Of a DNA stretch of 64,000 nt, positions 44,781-52,281 are shown one piece after another. Numbering within the stretch: the stretch's first letter is position 1; every line of letters begins with the position of its first letter. Origin of the DNA: G965229605 sp965229605 (GTDB lineage Bacteria; Pseudomonadota; Alphaproteobacteria; CBDDJK01); assembly GCA_965229605.1 (NCBI GenBank), contig OZ245892.1, positions 1,798,001 to 1,862,000 of the forward strand. The letters are read 5' to 3'. The notes beneath the pieces were generated by a model that ran no database searches, was not told the origin of the DNA, and saw only the letters and a list, made by a program, of their open reading frames with translations. Both the position numbers and the translations under genes were made by a program.

Positions 44781-45989
44781 TTATTTGTCTTTTTTCAGGC
44801 TTTCCCTTATCTGATTCATGTAGGGGGAAAAATCATTTAATCGCTTATAGTCAGGCGATTGCATTTCAATCAGGCGGGAGATTGTGCGGTCGAAAGCCGG
44901 GAAGAGTTTATGGTCCTGGCCCAGCTGATCGGGCGGGGCGACGGCAGAGATATAGACCTGCCGGTGCAAGTCATAGAGGGTATCAATCAGCATGATAAAA
45001 CGGCGGCCGGGCTGGAGTCGGATGCGGTCAAAAAACGGGATGTCCTGAATGATAATATGCGTGGCCTGTTCGCCAAGGACCAGATAGTCGAGCGTGCCAA
45101 GCGGGGCTTCGCAAAGCTGGGCAAAGGTGAAGCCTGCAATCTTGTGGCCTTTGTTATCCTCCCCCCAGTGAGGCACATGCAGCACCCGGCCTTTTACAGG
45201 AATATCAAAGGGTTCAGTCTGCGCGCAGCCAAGAGAAGCAAAGACCTGCCCCAGGTAATCAGTTGGTTCATTACCAGTCACCAGATAAGGTGAAAGGGAG
45301 CCGGATTTGTCCTGTGATTGAGGCTTTTCGCGTCGATAATCGGTTGGCGAATCCAGATACACCACCTCCAGTTTTTCCTTTAAAAAGTCAATAAAGGGCA
45401 GGAATCGTCGCCGTTGCAATCCGTCCCAATAGAGCCGGTCCGGCGCATCGTTAGAGGTCGCAACCACCACCACCCCCAAATCCAGCAAGGCTTCAAACAG
45501 CCCGCGCATGATCATGGCATCGGCGATATCGCTGACCATAAATTCATCAAAACACAGCAGCCGGGTTCTGGCCCGAAAATCCTGCGCCATCATGGTCAGC
45601 GGATTTTCCTTGCCCTTTTTGGCAGCCGGGTTTTTGCGCCATTGATTAAGCCCGTCATGGGTTTCGCGCATAAATTCATGGAAATGCAGCCGCCTTTTTT
45701 CAGCAAACGGGACCGCATTGAAGAAAATATCCATCAGCATTGATTTTCCGCGCCCGACCGACCCGTAAATATAGACTCCGCCGCACCCGGCAGGTCGATT
45801 TTGCGGCGCACGGTTTGGCATAAAATATTGCCACCAGGGTCTGGCAACCGGTTGAGAAGCGATCAGCTGTTCATAGAGTTGTTGCAAGGCGGCAATCGCT
45901 GCATCCTGTCCCGGATCAGGCTGAATGTCGCCCTTTTCGCACAGATCGTGATAAAGCGCGTGCGGTCCTGTTCTATATGCAGATGTCAC
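44781..45989 (-). CDS. zapE: ZapE/AFG1-family cell-division ATPase
   Basis: 402 residues of the AFG1-like P-loop ATPase family, which in bacteria acts at the Z-ring. Seen: the N-terminal HALYHDLCEKGDIQPDPGQD, Walker A YIYGSVGRGKSMLMDIFFNA, RLHFHEFMRETHDGLNQW, Walker B LLCFDEFMVSDIADAMIM and the sensor region VVVATSNDAPDRLY. Length is normal. It overlaps accA by four bases (ATGA type), so it is cotranscribed with it, and it precedes the penicillin-binding protein gene by 12 bp, a cell-envelope themed group. Confidence 0.92.
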   Translation of the reverse strand: MTSAYRTGPHALYHDLCEKGDIQPDPGQDAAIAALQQLYEQLIASQPVARPWWQYFMPNRAPQNRPAGCGGVYIYGSVGRGKSMLMDIFFNAVPFAEKRRLHFHEFMRETHDGLNQWRKNPAAKKGKENPLTMMAQDFRARTRLLCFDEFMVSDIADAMIMRGLFEALLDLGVVVVATSNDAPDRLYWDGLQRRRFLPFIDFLKEKLEVVYLDSPTDYRREKPQSQDKSGSLSPYLVTGNEPTDYLGQVFASLGCAQTEPFDIPVKGRVLHVPHWGEDNKGHKIAGFTFAQLCEAPLGTLDYLVLGEQATHIIIQDIPFFDRIRLQPGRRFIMLIDTLYDLHRQVYISAVAPPDQLGQDHKLFPAFDRTISRLIEMQSPDYKRLNDFSPYMNQIRESLKKDK

Positions 45990-46957
45990 GCTTTAAGGGA
46001 CCGGCCAATGGCAAGAAATTTATCCTGCCGGGCCGCAATCAGCTTCTTTTTGTCGTCCTGCGATAAAACCCCGGATGGAAACTCTGCCAGCGACCCTGCA
46101 ATCCAGTCCCCCAGAAGCTCTGCCGCCTGATCAGGGGTGCGGTGCGCACCGCCAGGCGGTTCATCAATCACCTGATCAATCGCGCCCAGTTTCAAAAGTT
46201 GCTGGGCAGTAAGCTGCATGGCCTCTGCCGCCACTTTGGCCTGATCCGGGTCCCGCCATAAAATTGAGGCACAGCCTTCTGGCGAAATCACCGAATAGAT
46301 CGAATGTTCCAGCATAGCCACCCTGTCGCCTGCTGCCAGCGCAATCGCCCCGCCTGACCCGCCTTCGCCGGTGATGATGGACAGCAAAGGCACCGGCAAG
46401 GAAAGACAGGTTTCGATTGACCGGGCAATCGCTTCGGCCTGTCCACGTTCTTCGGCTCCGATGCCCGGATAGGCCCCCGGCGTATCAACAAAAGCAAGCA
46501 CCGGCAGATGAAAACGCCCGGCAAGCTGCATCAGGCGAATCGCCTTGCGGTAGCCTTCCGGCCGGGCCATCCCGAAATTATGGGTCAATCGGGTGGTGAT
46601 ATCATGGCCCTTTTCATGGCCGATAACCACCACCGGCTGCCCGCGAAAGCGACCAATCCCGCCCAGAATAGCCTGATCATCCTGAAAGGCCCGGTCCCCG
46701 GACAAGGGCTGATAATCAGTGATCAGCTTGCTGCAATAAAACTGGAAATGCGGGCGTTCAGGATGGCGGGCAACCTGCACTTTACGCCAGGGATCAAGCT
46801 TGCGATAGACCTGCTTGATTTGCCGGGTGACCTTGCTTTCCAGCCGTGAAATTTCTTCGGCAATATTGACTCCGCCATGATCATCAAGATGGCGGAGTTC
46901 ACGGATTTTCCCTTCAAGCTCGGCAATAGGCTGTTCAAAATCAAGGTAATGCTGCAT
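45986..46957 (-). CDS. accA: Acetyl-CoA carboxylase carboxyltransferase subunit alpha
   Basis: Transfers carboxyl from carboxybiotin to acetyl-CoA, first step of fatty-acid synthesis, with AccD. 323 residues; the start MQHYLDFEQPIAELEGKIRE matches the family. Crotonase-fold segments seen are GHEKGHDITTRLTHNFGMA, the pair FVDTPGAYPGIGAEERGQ and ITGEGGSGGAIALAAGDRV, and YSVISPEGCASILWRD. The 205-bp gap upstream holds the divergent promoters for accA and maf; nothing else was seen in it. Confidence 0.95.
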   Translation of the reverse strand: MQHYLDFEQPIAELEGKIRELRHLDDHGGVNIAEEISRLESKVTRQIKQVYRKLDPWRKVQVARHPERPHFQFYCSKLITDYQPLSGDRAFQDDQAILGGIGRFRGQPVVVIGHEKGHDITTRLTHNFGMARPEGYRKAIRLMQLAGRFHLPVLAFVDTPGAYPGIGAEERGQAEAIARSIETCLSLPVPLLSIITGEGGSGGAIALAAGDRVAMLEHSIYSVISPEGCASILWRDPDQAKVAAEAMQLTAQQLLKLGAIDQVIDEPPGGAHRTPDQAAELLGDWIAGSLAEFPSGVLSQDDKKKLIAARQDKFLAIGRSLKA

Positions 46958-47162
46958 CGCGATCTATCCAGTAAATAAGACTAATCAATTATTTCCCCTT
47001 AATAACCCCCTTAATAACTTATGGAGTTTCGGCTTGCAAACTATAGCTGCCCGCTTATGATCATAGAATAGATCAAAAAGAGTGCATTGATCAGATAAGC
47101 TGCCTGAATTTTTGAACAAATCGATTGTTTCTTACTAAATCCTCACAAATCCATTAGATAAA

Positions 47163-47741
47163 TTGACTTCTTTTCCTTTTATCCTGGCTTCTTCCAGCCC
47201 ACGACGGCTTGCGCTTTTACGCCAGATGGGCTGGGAACCGACGCAAGTAATTGCGCCGGATATCAATGAAGCCCGTTTGCCAAAAGAATCGCCACGCGCC
47301 TTTGCTTTGCGCATGGCCGAAGAAAAGGCCCGCACTATTGCTGCTCTTCATCCGGGTCAGATCATCCTGTCGGGGGATACCGTGGTGGCGGTTGGCCAGC
47401 GTGTGCTGCCAAAGACGCAAACCCGCGAAGAAGCCCATAAATGCCTTACGCTTTTATCAGGCAGGCGACACCGGGTTTATGGCGGGATTGCCCTTGTCCG
47501 GCCCGAAAACCCGACCCACCCGGTTGAACGGTCCTATGTTCTGCAAACGGTTGTTCAGTTCAAACGTCTGTCCGAAAAAGAGATCGCTGGCTATCTGGAC
47601 AGCGAAGAATGGCTGGGAAAAGCGGGCGGCTATGCCATACAGGGCAGGGCGGCGCGGCTTATCCGTTTTATATCAGGCTCCTATAGCAATATTGTCGGCT
47701 TTGATCTTTACACGGTGGCAAAACTTCTTGATCCAGACTAA
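47163..47741 (+). CDS. Maf-family nucleoside triphosphate pyrophosphatase
   Basis: 192-residue house-cleaning enzyme that hydrolyses dTTP/UTP or modified nucleotides to monophosphates. Motifs: ILASSSPRRLALLRQMG, the catalytic Asp region ILSGDTVVAVGQRVL and SEEWLGKAGGYAIQGRAARL. Translation starts at TTG 47163; no ATG or GTG fits the family N-terminus. In many alphaproteobacteria the order is infA-maf-rng-yacG; here rng follows 14 bp later but infA is missing upstream. Confidence 0.9.
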   Translation: MTSFPFILASSSPRRLALLRQMGWEPTQVIAPDINEARLPKESPRAFALRMAEEKARTIAALHPGQIILSGDTVVAVGQRVLPKTQTREEAHKCLTLLSGRRHRVYGGIALVRPENPTHPVERSYVLQTVVQFKRLSEKEIAGYLDSEEWLGKAGGYAIQGRAARLIRFISGSYSNIVGFDLYTVAKLLDPD

Positions 47742-47755
47742 AGGCATCAGGACCT

Positions 47756-49069
47756 ATGGCCCGATCACCAAAACAAAAGCCCCCCGCGCCCAATAAATAC
47801 ATGTTGGCAAATAAATATGTTTTGGCAGAATGTATTTTTGCGCAATCTGCTTTTGGCCCGGTAGAAGCAGCTTTATGTTTAAAGGATGGCAGGCCCGTTC
47901 GTTTCCTGCGCTCTCCACCAGACCCGGCGGCCGGGTTCGGTGCGCTTCATCTGGGGCGGATATGTAAAAAGCAACGCGGGTCTGCCCTTGCTTTTGTAGA
48001 ACTGGCGGACGGGGTTGAAAATGGAATGCTTCATCGCCAGTCGCAAACAAACGGTCATTCACCTTTGCAGGAGGGTATGGTTGTTCCGGTCCAGATTGCC
48101 CGCGAAGCCATAGACGACAAAGGCCCCCGGCTGACAACAGCGATTCGCTTGACAGGCCGCTATCTTGATCTTTTGCCGACCCTGCCCCTGCCACTAATCA
48201 AAAGCCCGCGCCCGGCGACTATGCATTTCTCTTCCGCGATCAGACCCGCCGTTCAGCAGAAAATACAGGGCTGGTTAAAAATGGAAAAACCGCAGTCGGG
48301 TACGCTTTTTTTCAAACCGGCTGTTATGGGACTTGATGAGGATATTCTGATTGATGTGCTGGCCCGTGAGTACGCACAGCTTGCGGATCGTGCCGCACCG
48401 GTTAGCGCACATGAAACGCCTGATAAAATACCGATGCTTTTATCTCCGGCTGCCGATTCGCTGCATCAAGCCCTTTTGCTGCTGGGCCCGCATGGAAAAA
48501 TAATGACCGATGACCGCTTGCTTTTCGCCAAAGCCCGGGACCTGGCCGAAACAAACTATCCTGACCTTTTGCCCGGAATCAGCTTTTCTTCATCAAACAA
48601 AAATCAATCAACCAACCGTTTATGGGAAGAAAGTGGCATGGCGTCTTTCCATGAAGCCGCTTGTGCCGCACATGTTGATTTTACTGATCACGGGTCGCTC
48701 TCTGGTGGCGGTTTATGGATTGAAGCCACCCGCGCCCTGACGGCCATCGACCTTGATGCGGGAAGCATGAGTGCCTCTTTATCCAATGACGCAGAGATTA
48801 TCCGTTTTAACCTGCTGGCAGCAGACGAAATTGCCTTTCAGATTTTTACACGAGAACTGGCCGGGCTGATTGTGATTGATTTTCTGAAACCGCGCAAGCA
48901 AGGGTCTATGCGCACGGTTCAGGCGCGGTTGCGCACAACCCTTCATATGCTGGAGAAAAATATCGGCACGGTCCCGGCTTTAAGCCAGAAATCGGTTGTC
49001 CATCCAGTGACAGCTTCTGGCTTGATCGAAGTCCAGCGTCCACGCACCAGACCGCCGCTTCTGGTTTGA
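47756..49069 (+). CDS. RNase E/G-family ribonuclease (divergent, RNase G-like)
   Basis: 437 residues. The N-terminal S1-like domain (VLAECIFAQSAFGPVEAALC, ALAFVELADG) is followed by a divergent catalytic region that retains the two metal Asp motifs (TAIDLDAGSMSAS; GLIVIDFLKPRKQGS) and ends RPRTRPPLLV. It lacks the Cys pair of the RNase E Zn-link, so it may be monomeric or dimeric without tetramer formation. An 18-bp in-frame duplication (47792-47827) encodes NKYMLA/NKYVLA just before the S1 domain. yacG, usually next, is absent; mobile element copy B lies 74 bp downstream. Confidence 0.85.
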   Translation: MARSPKQKPPAPNKYMLANKYVLAECIFAQSAFGPVEAALCLKDGRPVRFLRSPPDPAAGFGALHLGRICKKQRGSALAFVELADGVENGMLHRQSQTNGHSPLQEGMVVPVQIAREAIDDKGPRLTTAIRLTGRYLDLLPTLPLPLIKSPRPATMHFSSAIRPAVQQKIQGWLKMEKPQSGTLFFKPAVMGLDEDILIDVLAREYAQLADRAAPVSAHETPDKIPMLLSPAADSLHQALLLLGPHGKIMTDDRLLFAKARDLAETNYPDLLPGISFSSSNKNQSTNRLWEESGMASFHEAACAAHVDFTDHGSLSGGGLWIEATRALTAIDLDAGSMSASLSNDAEIIRFNLLAADEIAFQIFTRELAGLIVIDFLKPRKQGSMRTVQARLRTTLHMLEKNIGTVPALSQKSVVHPVTASGLIEVQRPRTRPPLLV

Positions 49070-49143
49070 TTATTTTAGAAGGTGCATGAATTCTTACAAT
49101 ATGATGTTGGACAAACCGGGATTGACCTGCTATCTGGCTCTTA

Positions 49144-49414
49144 GGGTCAGGACCCATAAAATTCACCTATTCTGTTGGTCAAGAAAGGTAAAGATACAAT
49201 GAAAACAAGCGAAAGCATAGTCATATCTACGGTGAGCTTGTTTGAAGCCGTAGATTTGCCTTTATTGACCAACCTTGTAAAGGCGCGGCAAATTTTTGCA
49301 TCTGAGCTTTCAAACCGCTTGCAATTAGCGATGGCTAGTTGCTGCGCGCTTTTCAAGCCCATCTATCAAAAATTTGACACGCGCAGAATAGATGAATCTT
49401 ATGGGTCCTGACCC
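49144..49414 (+). mobile_element. 271-bp TA-flanked mobile element, copy B
   Basis: Same element as copies A and C but in the opposite orientation. It starts GGGTCAGGACCCATAAAATT at 49144 and ends CCTGACCC at 49414, with TA on both sides. The internal frame is on the plus strand (AAAGG, ATG 49199, stop TGA at 49409-49411 inside the terminal repeat) and is intact, with small changes (SIVISTV for SIVLATV). It is inserted between rng and rpoZ, where yacG would be expected. Confidence 0.85.
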
Positions 49415-49459
49415 TAAATTCCCCATCGCCCAGATTTTTCAGATAGCAGGAGTTTATCT

Positions 49460-50014
49460 ATGGCCCGGATTACGATTGAAGATTGCATCCAGCGCGTTCC
49501 CAACCGTTTTGCCCTTGTTCTGTTAGCCGCCCAGCGCAGCCGCGAACTGGCCAACGGTGCTATTGCCCGGGTTTCCAAGGAGGGGGACAAGAACACGGTG
49601 ATTTCGCTTCGGGAGATTGCGGACACAGATATTTCGCTGGAGGATCTGGAATCGCAGCTGGTGTTGAATCTTCAGCGATTCCGTGACCGGGATGAGCCGG
49701 ATGAAATGGATGATGAAGCGGCTTTCACGGAGCAATTTCTGGCGAGTGGCGAGCTTGACAACAGCCTGGATGAAAAGGGCTTGCCTGCGGCCCATATTGA
49801 GGCCGAAGAAGAATCCGGTGCGCTTGATGCGGAAATTGAGGCCTTCAATAATACTTTTGGGGCTGATCTGGAAGTAGAGATGGATGGTGACGATGATGAG
49901 AATGCGGCTGATATGACCGGATTGAGCCCGGAAGATTTGATGGAGGGCGAAAGCGAAACCGGCGGTGGTTTTGAGGATTTTCCTTCTTTTGAAGATGTTG
50001 AAAAGGACGATTGA
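49460..50014 (+). CDS. rpoZ: RNA polymerase omega subunit with acidic C-terminal extension
   Basis: The first ~75 residues are classical omega (MARITIEDCIQRVPNRFALV, then LLAAQRSRELANGA and KNTVISLREIADTDIS), needed for assembly of the beta' subunit. The protein is 184 residues, about 60-90 longer than most omegas. The extra C-terminal part is very acidic (Glu/Asp-rich, few basic residues), probably disordered. Start ATG at 49460 behind AGCAGGAG. spoT/rel, a frequent neighbour, is not downstream. The mobile element copy B ends 45 bp upstream, so the promoter may lie within or across it. Confidence 0.93.
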   Translation: MARITIEDCIQRVPNRFALVLLAAQRSRELANGAIARVSKEGDKNTVISLREIADTDISLEDLESQLVLNLQRFRDRDEPDEMDDEAAFTEQFLASGELDNSLDEKGLPAAHIEAEEESGALDAEIEAFNNTFGADLEVEMDGDDDENAADMTGLSPEDLMEGESETGGGFEDFPSFEDVEKDD

Positions 50015-50109
50015 TCAGGTCTCAATCAGCTTCAAAAAAATCACTGTGAAAACCGGGGTCTGTTCTCTCTCCCCTGTTCTTCACGCCAAAAAGTCCCTAT
50101 AAAACGCTT

Positions 50110-51078
50110 ATGACCCCGAATATCAAAGCGGCTCTTTTCGGGATGGCCGGATTCTTCCTGTTCGCTGTCCATGATCTGATCATCAAAATGCTGGGCACCA
50201 CCTATAGCCCGTTTCAGATTGTCTTTTTCAGCGTCCTGTTCGGCTTTCCGCTGGTGACCCTGCTGCTGGTCCGCGATTCCAGTCCCGAAAACCTGCGCCC
50301 GCACCACCCCTGGTGGACCTTGATCCGCACAGTTGCCCTGATGGTCTCAATCGCTTGTGCCTTCTATGCCTTTGCCACCACGCCGCTGACTGAAGTCTAT
50401 GCGATTGTTTTCATGATGCCCATGTTCGCAACCTTGCTCTCAATCCCCATGCTCGGCGAAAAAGTCGGCCTGCATCGCGGCGCGGCCATGCTGATTTGCC
50501 TGATCGGGGTGCTGGTGGTTTTGCGCCCCGATACCACAGGGCTGAGCACCGGGCATATTGCCGCCCTGGCTGCCGCCTTTGGCAGCGCGCTTGGCTCCAT
50601 CATCGTCCGGCGCATCGGCAAGGAAGAACGCGATGTCGTGCTTTTGCTCTTTCCCATGCTCGGTAACTTCCTGATGATGGGGGCCTTGATGCCTTTCTTC
50701 TATGTCCCGGTCTCTATCCAGGATTTAGGGGCAATGGCCCTGATCTCGCTGCTCTCCATCATGGCCTTCTCCTGCATGATCGCCGCCTATAAAGTCGGTG
50801 AAGCCGCCGTTGTCGCCCCCATGCAATATTCGCAAATGATCTGGGCCGTGCTCTTTGGCTTGATGTTCTTCAATGAAACACCCGATAAACTGACCCTGAT
50901 CGGAACCGCCATCATTATCGGGGGCGGGCTTTATATTGTCGGGCGCGAAGCCTCGGCAAATGTATCAGCTAATCAGCCAGTTCTACGCTCCCGCTCCCGG
51001 CTGGCAGGCGGCGGCTATCTAAGCGTCGGCAGCTTCATGCGTATTCACCGCCTGTGGCACTTCAGGCATAAAGACTAG
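50110..51078 (+). CDS. EamA-family (DMT superfamily) metabolite transporter
   Basis: 322 residues with about ten membrane helices in two EamA repeats (e.g. GMAGFFLFAVHDLIIKMLG and the second repeat beginning GHIAALAAAFGSALGSIIVR). PEP- and Glu-rich helix ends such as PMLGEKVGLHRGAAMLI are typical. Likely an inner-membrane exporter or importer of amino acids or related metabolites; substrate unknown. After the last helix (IGTAIIIGGGLYIVG) comes an unusual ~45-residue Arg/Ser-rich tail ending HFRHKD. Its stop TAG (51076-51078) is built from the TA and first G of a solo mobile-element end. Confidence 0.88.
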   Translation: MTPNIKAALFGMAGFFLFAVHDLIIKMLGTTYSPFQIVFFSVLFGFPLVTLLLVRDSSPENLRPHHPWWTLIRTVALMVSIACAFYAFATTPLTEVYAIVFMMPMFATLLSIPMLGEKVGLHRGAAMLICLIGVLVVLRPDTTGLSTGHIAALAAAFGSALGSIIVRRIGKEERDVVLLLFPMLGNFLMMGALMPFFYVPVSIQDLGAMALISLLSIMAFSCMIAAYKVGEAAVVAPMQYSQMIWAVLFGLMFFNETPDKLTLIGTAIIIGGGLYIVGREASANVSANQPVLRSRSRLAGGGYLSVGSFMRIHRLWHFRHKD

Positions 51079-51089
51079 GGTCAGGACTC
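51078..51089. mobile_element. Solo 12-bp end of the 271-bp element (possible excision scar)
   Basis: GGGTCAGGACTC flanked by TA on both sides (51076-51077 and 51090-51091). It equals the palindromic terminal motif of copies A-C with one C-to-T change, and nothing else of the element is left. It could be a footprint of excision, or a chance 12-bp match. The stop codon of the EamA gene falls in it. Confidence 0.5.
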
Positions 51090-51095
51090 TAATTG

Positions 51096-51944
51096 TCAGT
51101 GGGCAGCCGTCTCTGCCCGCAGCTTGCTGAACCAGTTATAAAGCTCCTGCCGATGACGGCTCTTGTCCAGAATGTCCGGGCCTATCCCATAACGAAAAGC
51201 AATATCACTGCGCGCGGAATTCTGGTCAATCGCCTCCCAGTCATCAGCCGTTGCCTCGACACCCGCTTTATTGGCAAAAAAACCTTCCGCCGTAAAAGCC
51301 TTCACTTCACGCCGGAAAATCCGCGCCAGAATCGTCAAAGAATACTCCGGATGATATTGAACCGCCCAGATATCCAACCCCTCCGCCTTATACGCCATAG
51401 CCTGAACCTCGCTATGCTCATTCGTTGCCAGAACAACCGCCTTTGAAGGACAGCGCACAACCTCGTCAAGATGAACCGCCAGCACATCAAAAGAACGCGA
51501 ACGACCCGCCAGCATCGGATGAACCGCCCCCTCCTCATTAAGCCGGATATGACGGGCAATCCCTAGCTCCCGCCCATGCTTGCACGCCGCAACCTTGCCA
51601 CCCAAAAGCTCGCTCAAAAGCTGAAGACCCCAGCAACTCGCAAAAATCGGCAAACCCGACTTCAACACAATCTCTCCAAATTTGCGCTGATTGCGAATGA
51701 CCTCGCAGTCATTGTAAATATTTAAAGGCGAACCCGTAATCACAATGCCATCAAGCTCTGAAAAACTCAGACCATCCGGCATCGCCCCGGCGCCAAGCTC
51801 GCTAGGGTGCGCCAGATAATATTGACAACCCGGGTAAACCTCTTGCAAAACAGAGCCGTAATAAGCACCATTCGAAACCAGACCAAAGCGCTGACTTTCT
51901 TTGCTGTGTTCAGCAGTGCTGCCGTTGAATATAAGAATTTTCAT
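51096..51944 (-). CDS. Class I glutamine amidotransferase-like protein
   Basis: 282 residues. The catalytic triad of class I amidotransferases is visible: Cys in IFASCWGLQLLSELLGG and His/Glu in VQYHPEYSL. The N-terminus reads MKILIFNGSTAEHSKESQRF. The ~50 residues after the core are helical. It is a stand-alone GMP-synthase-like domain; such proteins include gamma-glutamyl hydrolases and peptidases, and the substrate is unknown. The gene lies exactly between the solo element end (51078) and element copy C (51977). Confidence 0.85.
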   Translation of the reverse strand: MKILIFNGSTAEHSKESQRFGLVSNGAYYGSVLQEVYPGCQYYLAHPSELGAGAMPDGLSFSELDGIVITGSPLNIYNDCEVIRNQRKFGEIVLKSGLPIFASCWGLQLLSELLGGKVAACKHGRELGIARHIRLNEEGAVHPMLAGRSRSFDVLAVHLDEVVRCPSKAVVLATNEHSEVQAMAYKAEGLDIWAVQYHPEYSLTILARIFRREVKAFTAEGFFANKAGVEATADDWEAIDQNSARSDIAFRYGIGPDILDKSRHRQELYNWFSKLRAETAAH

Positions 51945-51976
51945 CAGGTACTCTTGCTGTTTTACAGGATGAACTA

Positions 51977-52247
51977 GGGTCAGGACCCATAAGATTCATT
52001 CATTCTGCGCGTGTCAAATTTTTGATAGATGGGCTTGAAAAGCGCGCAGCAACTAGCCATCGCTAATTGCAAGCGGTTTGAAAGTTCAGATACAAAAATT
52101 TGCCGCGCCTTTACAAGGTTGGTCAATAAAGGCAAATCTACAGCTTCAAACAAGCTCACCGTAGCTAAGACTATGCTTTCGCTCGTTTTCATTGTATCTT
52201 TACCTTTCTTGACCAACAGAATGGATGAATCTTATGAGTCCTGACCC
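51977..52247 (-). mobile_element. 271-bp TA-flanked mobile element, copy C
   Basis: Same orientation as copy A. TA at 51975-51976 and 52248-52249 flank ends GGGTCAGGACCCATAAGATT and ...GAGTCCTGACCC (one mismatch in the right end). Internal frame on the minus strand from ATG 52192 to the stop at 51980 is intact (MKTSESIVLATVSLFEAVDL). It separates the amidotransferase gene (-) from cobF (+), lying in their shared upstream region, and may therefore alter both promoters. Confidence 0.85.
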
Positions 52248-52281
52248 TAAATATGCGAAGTTTTTCGATGAAGGTCAAGCC

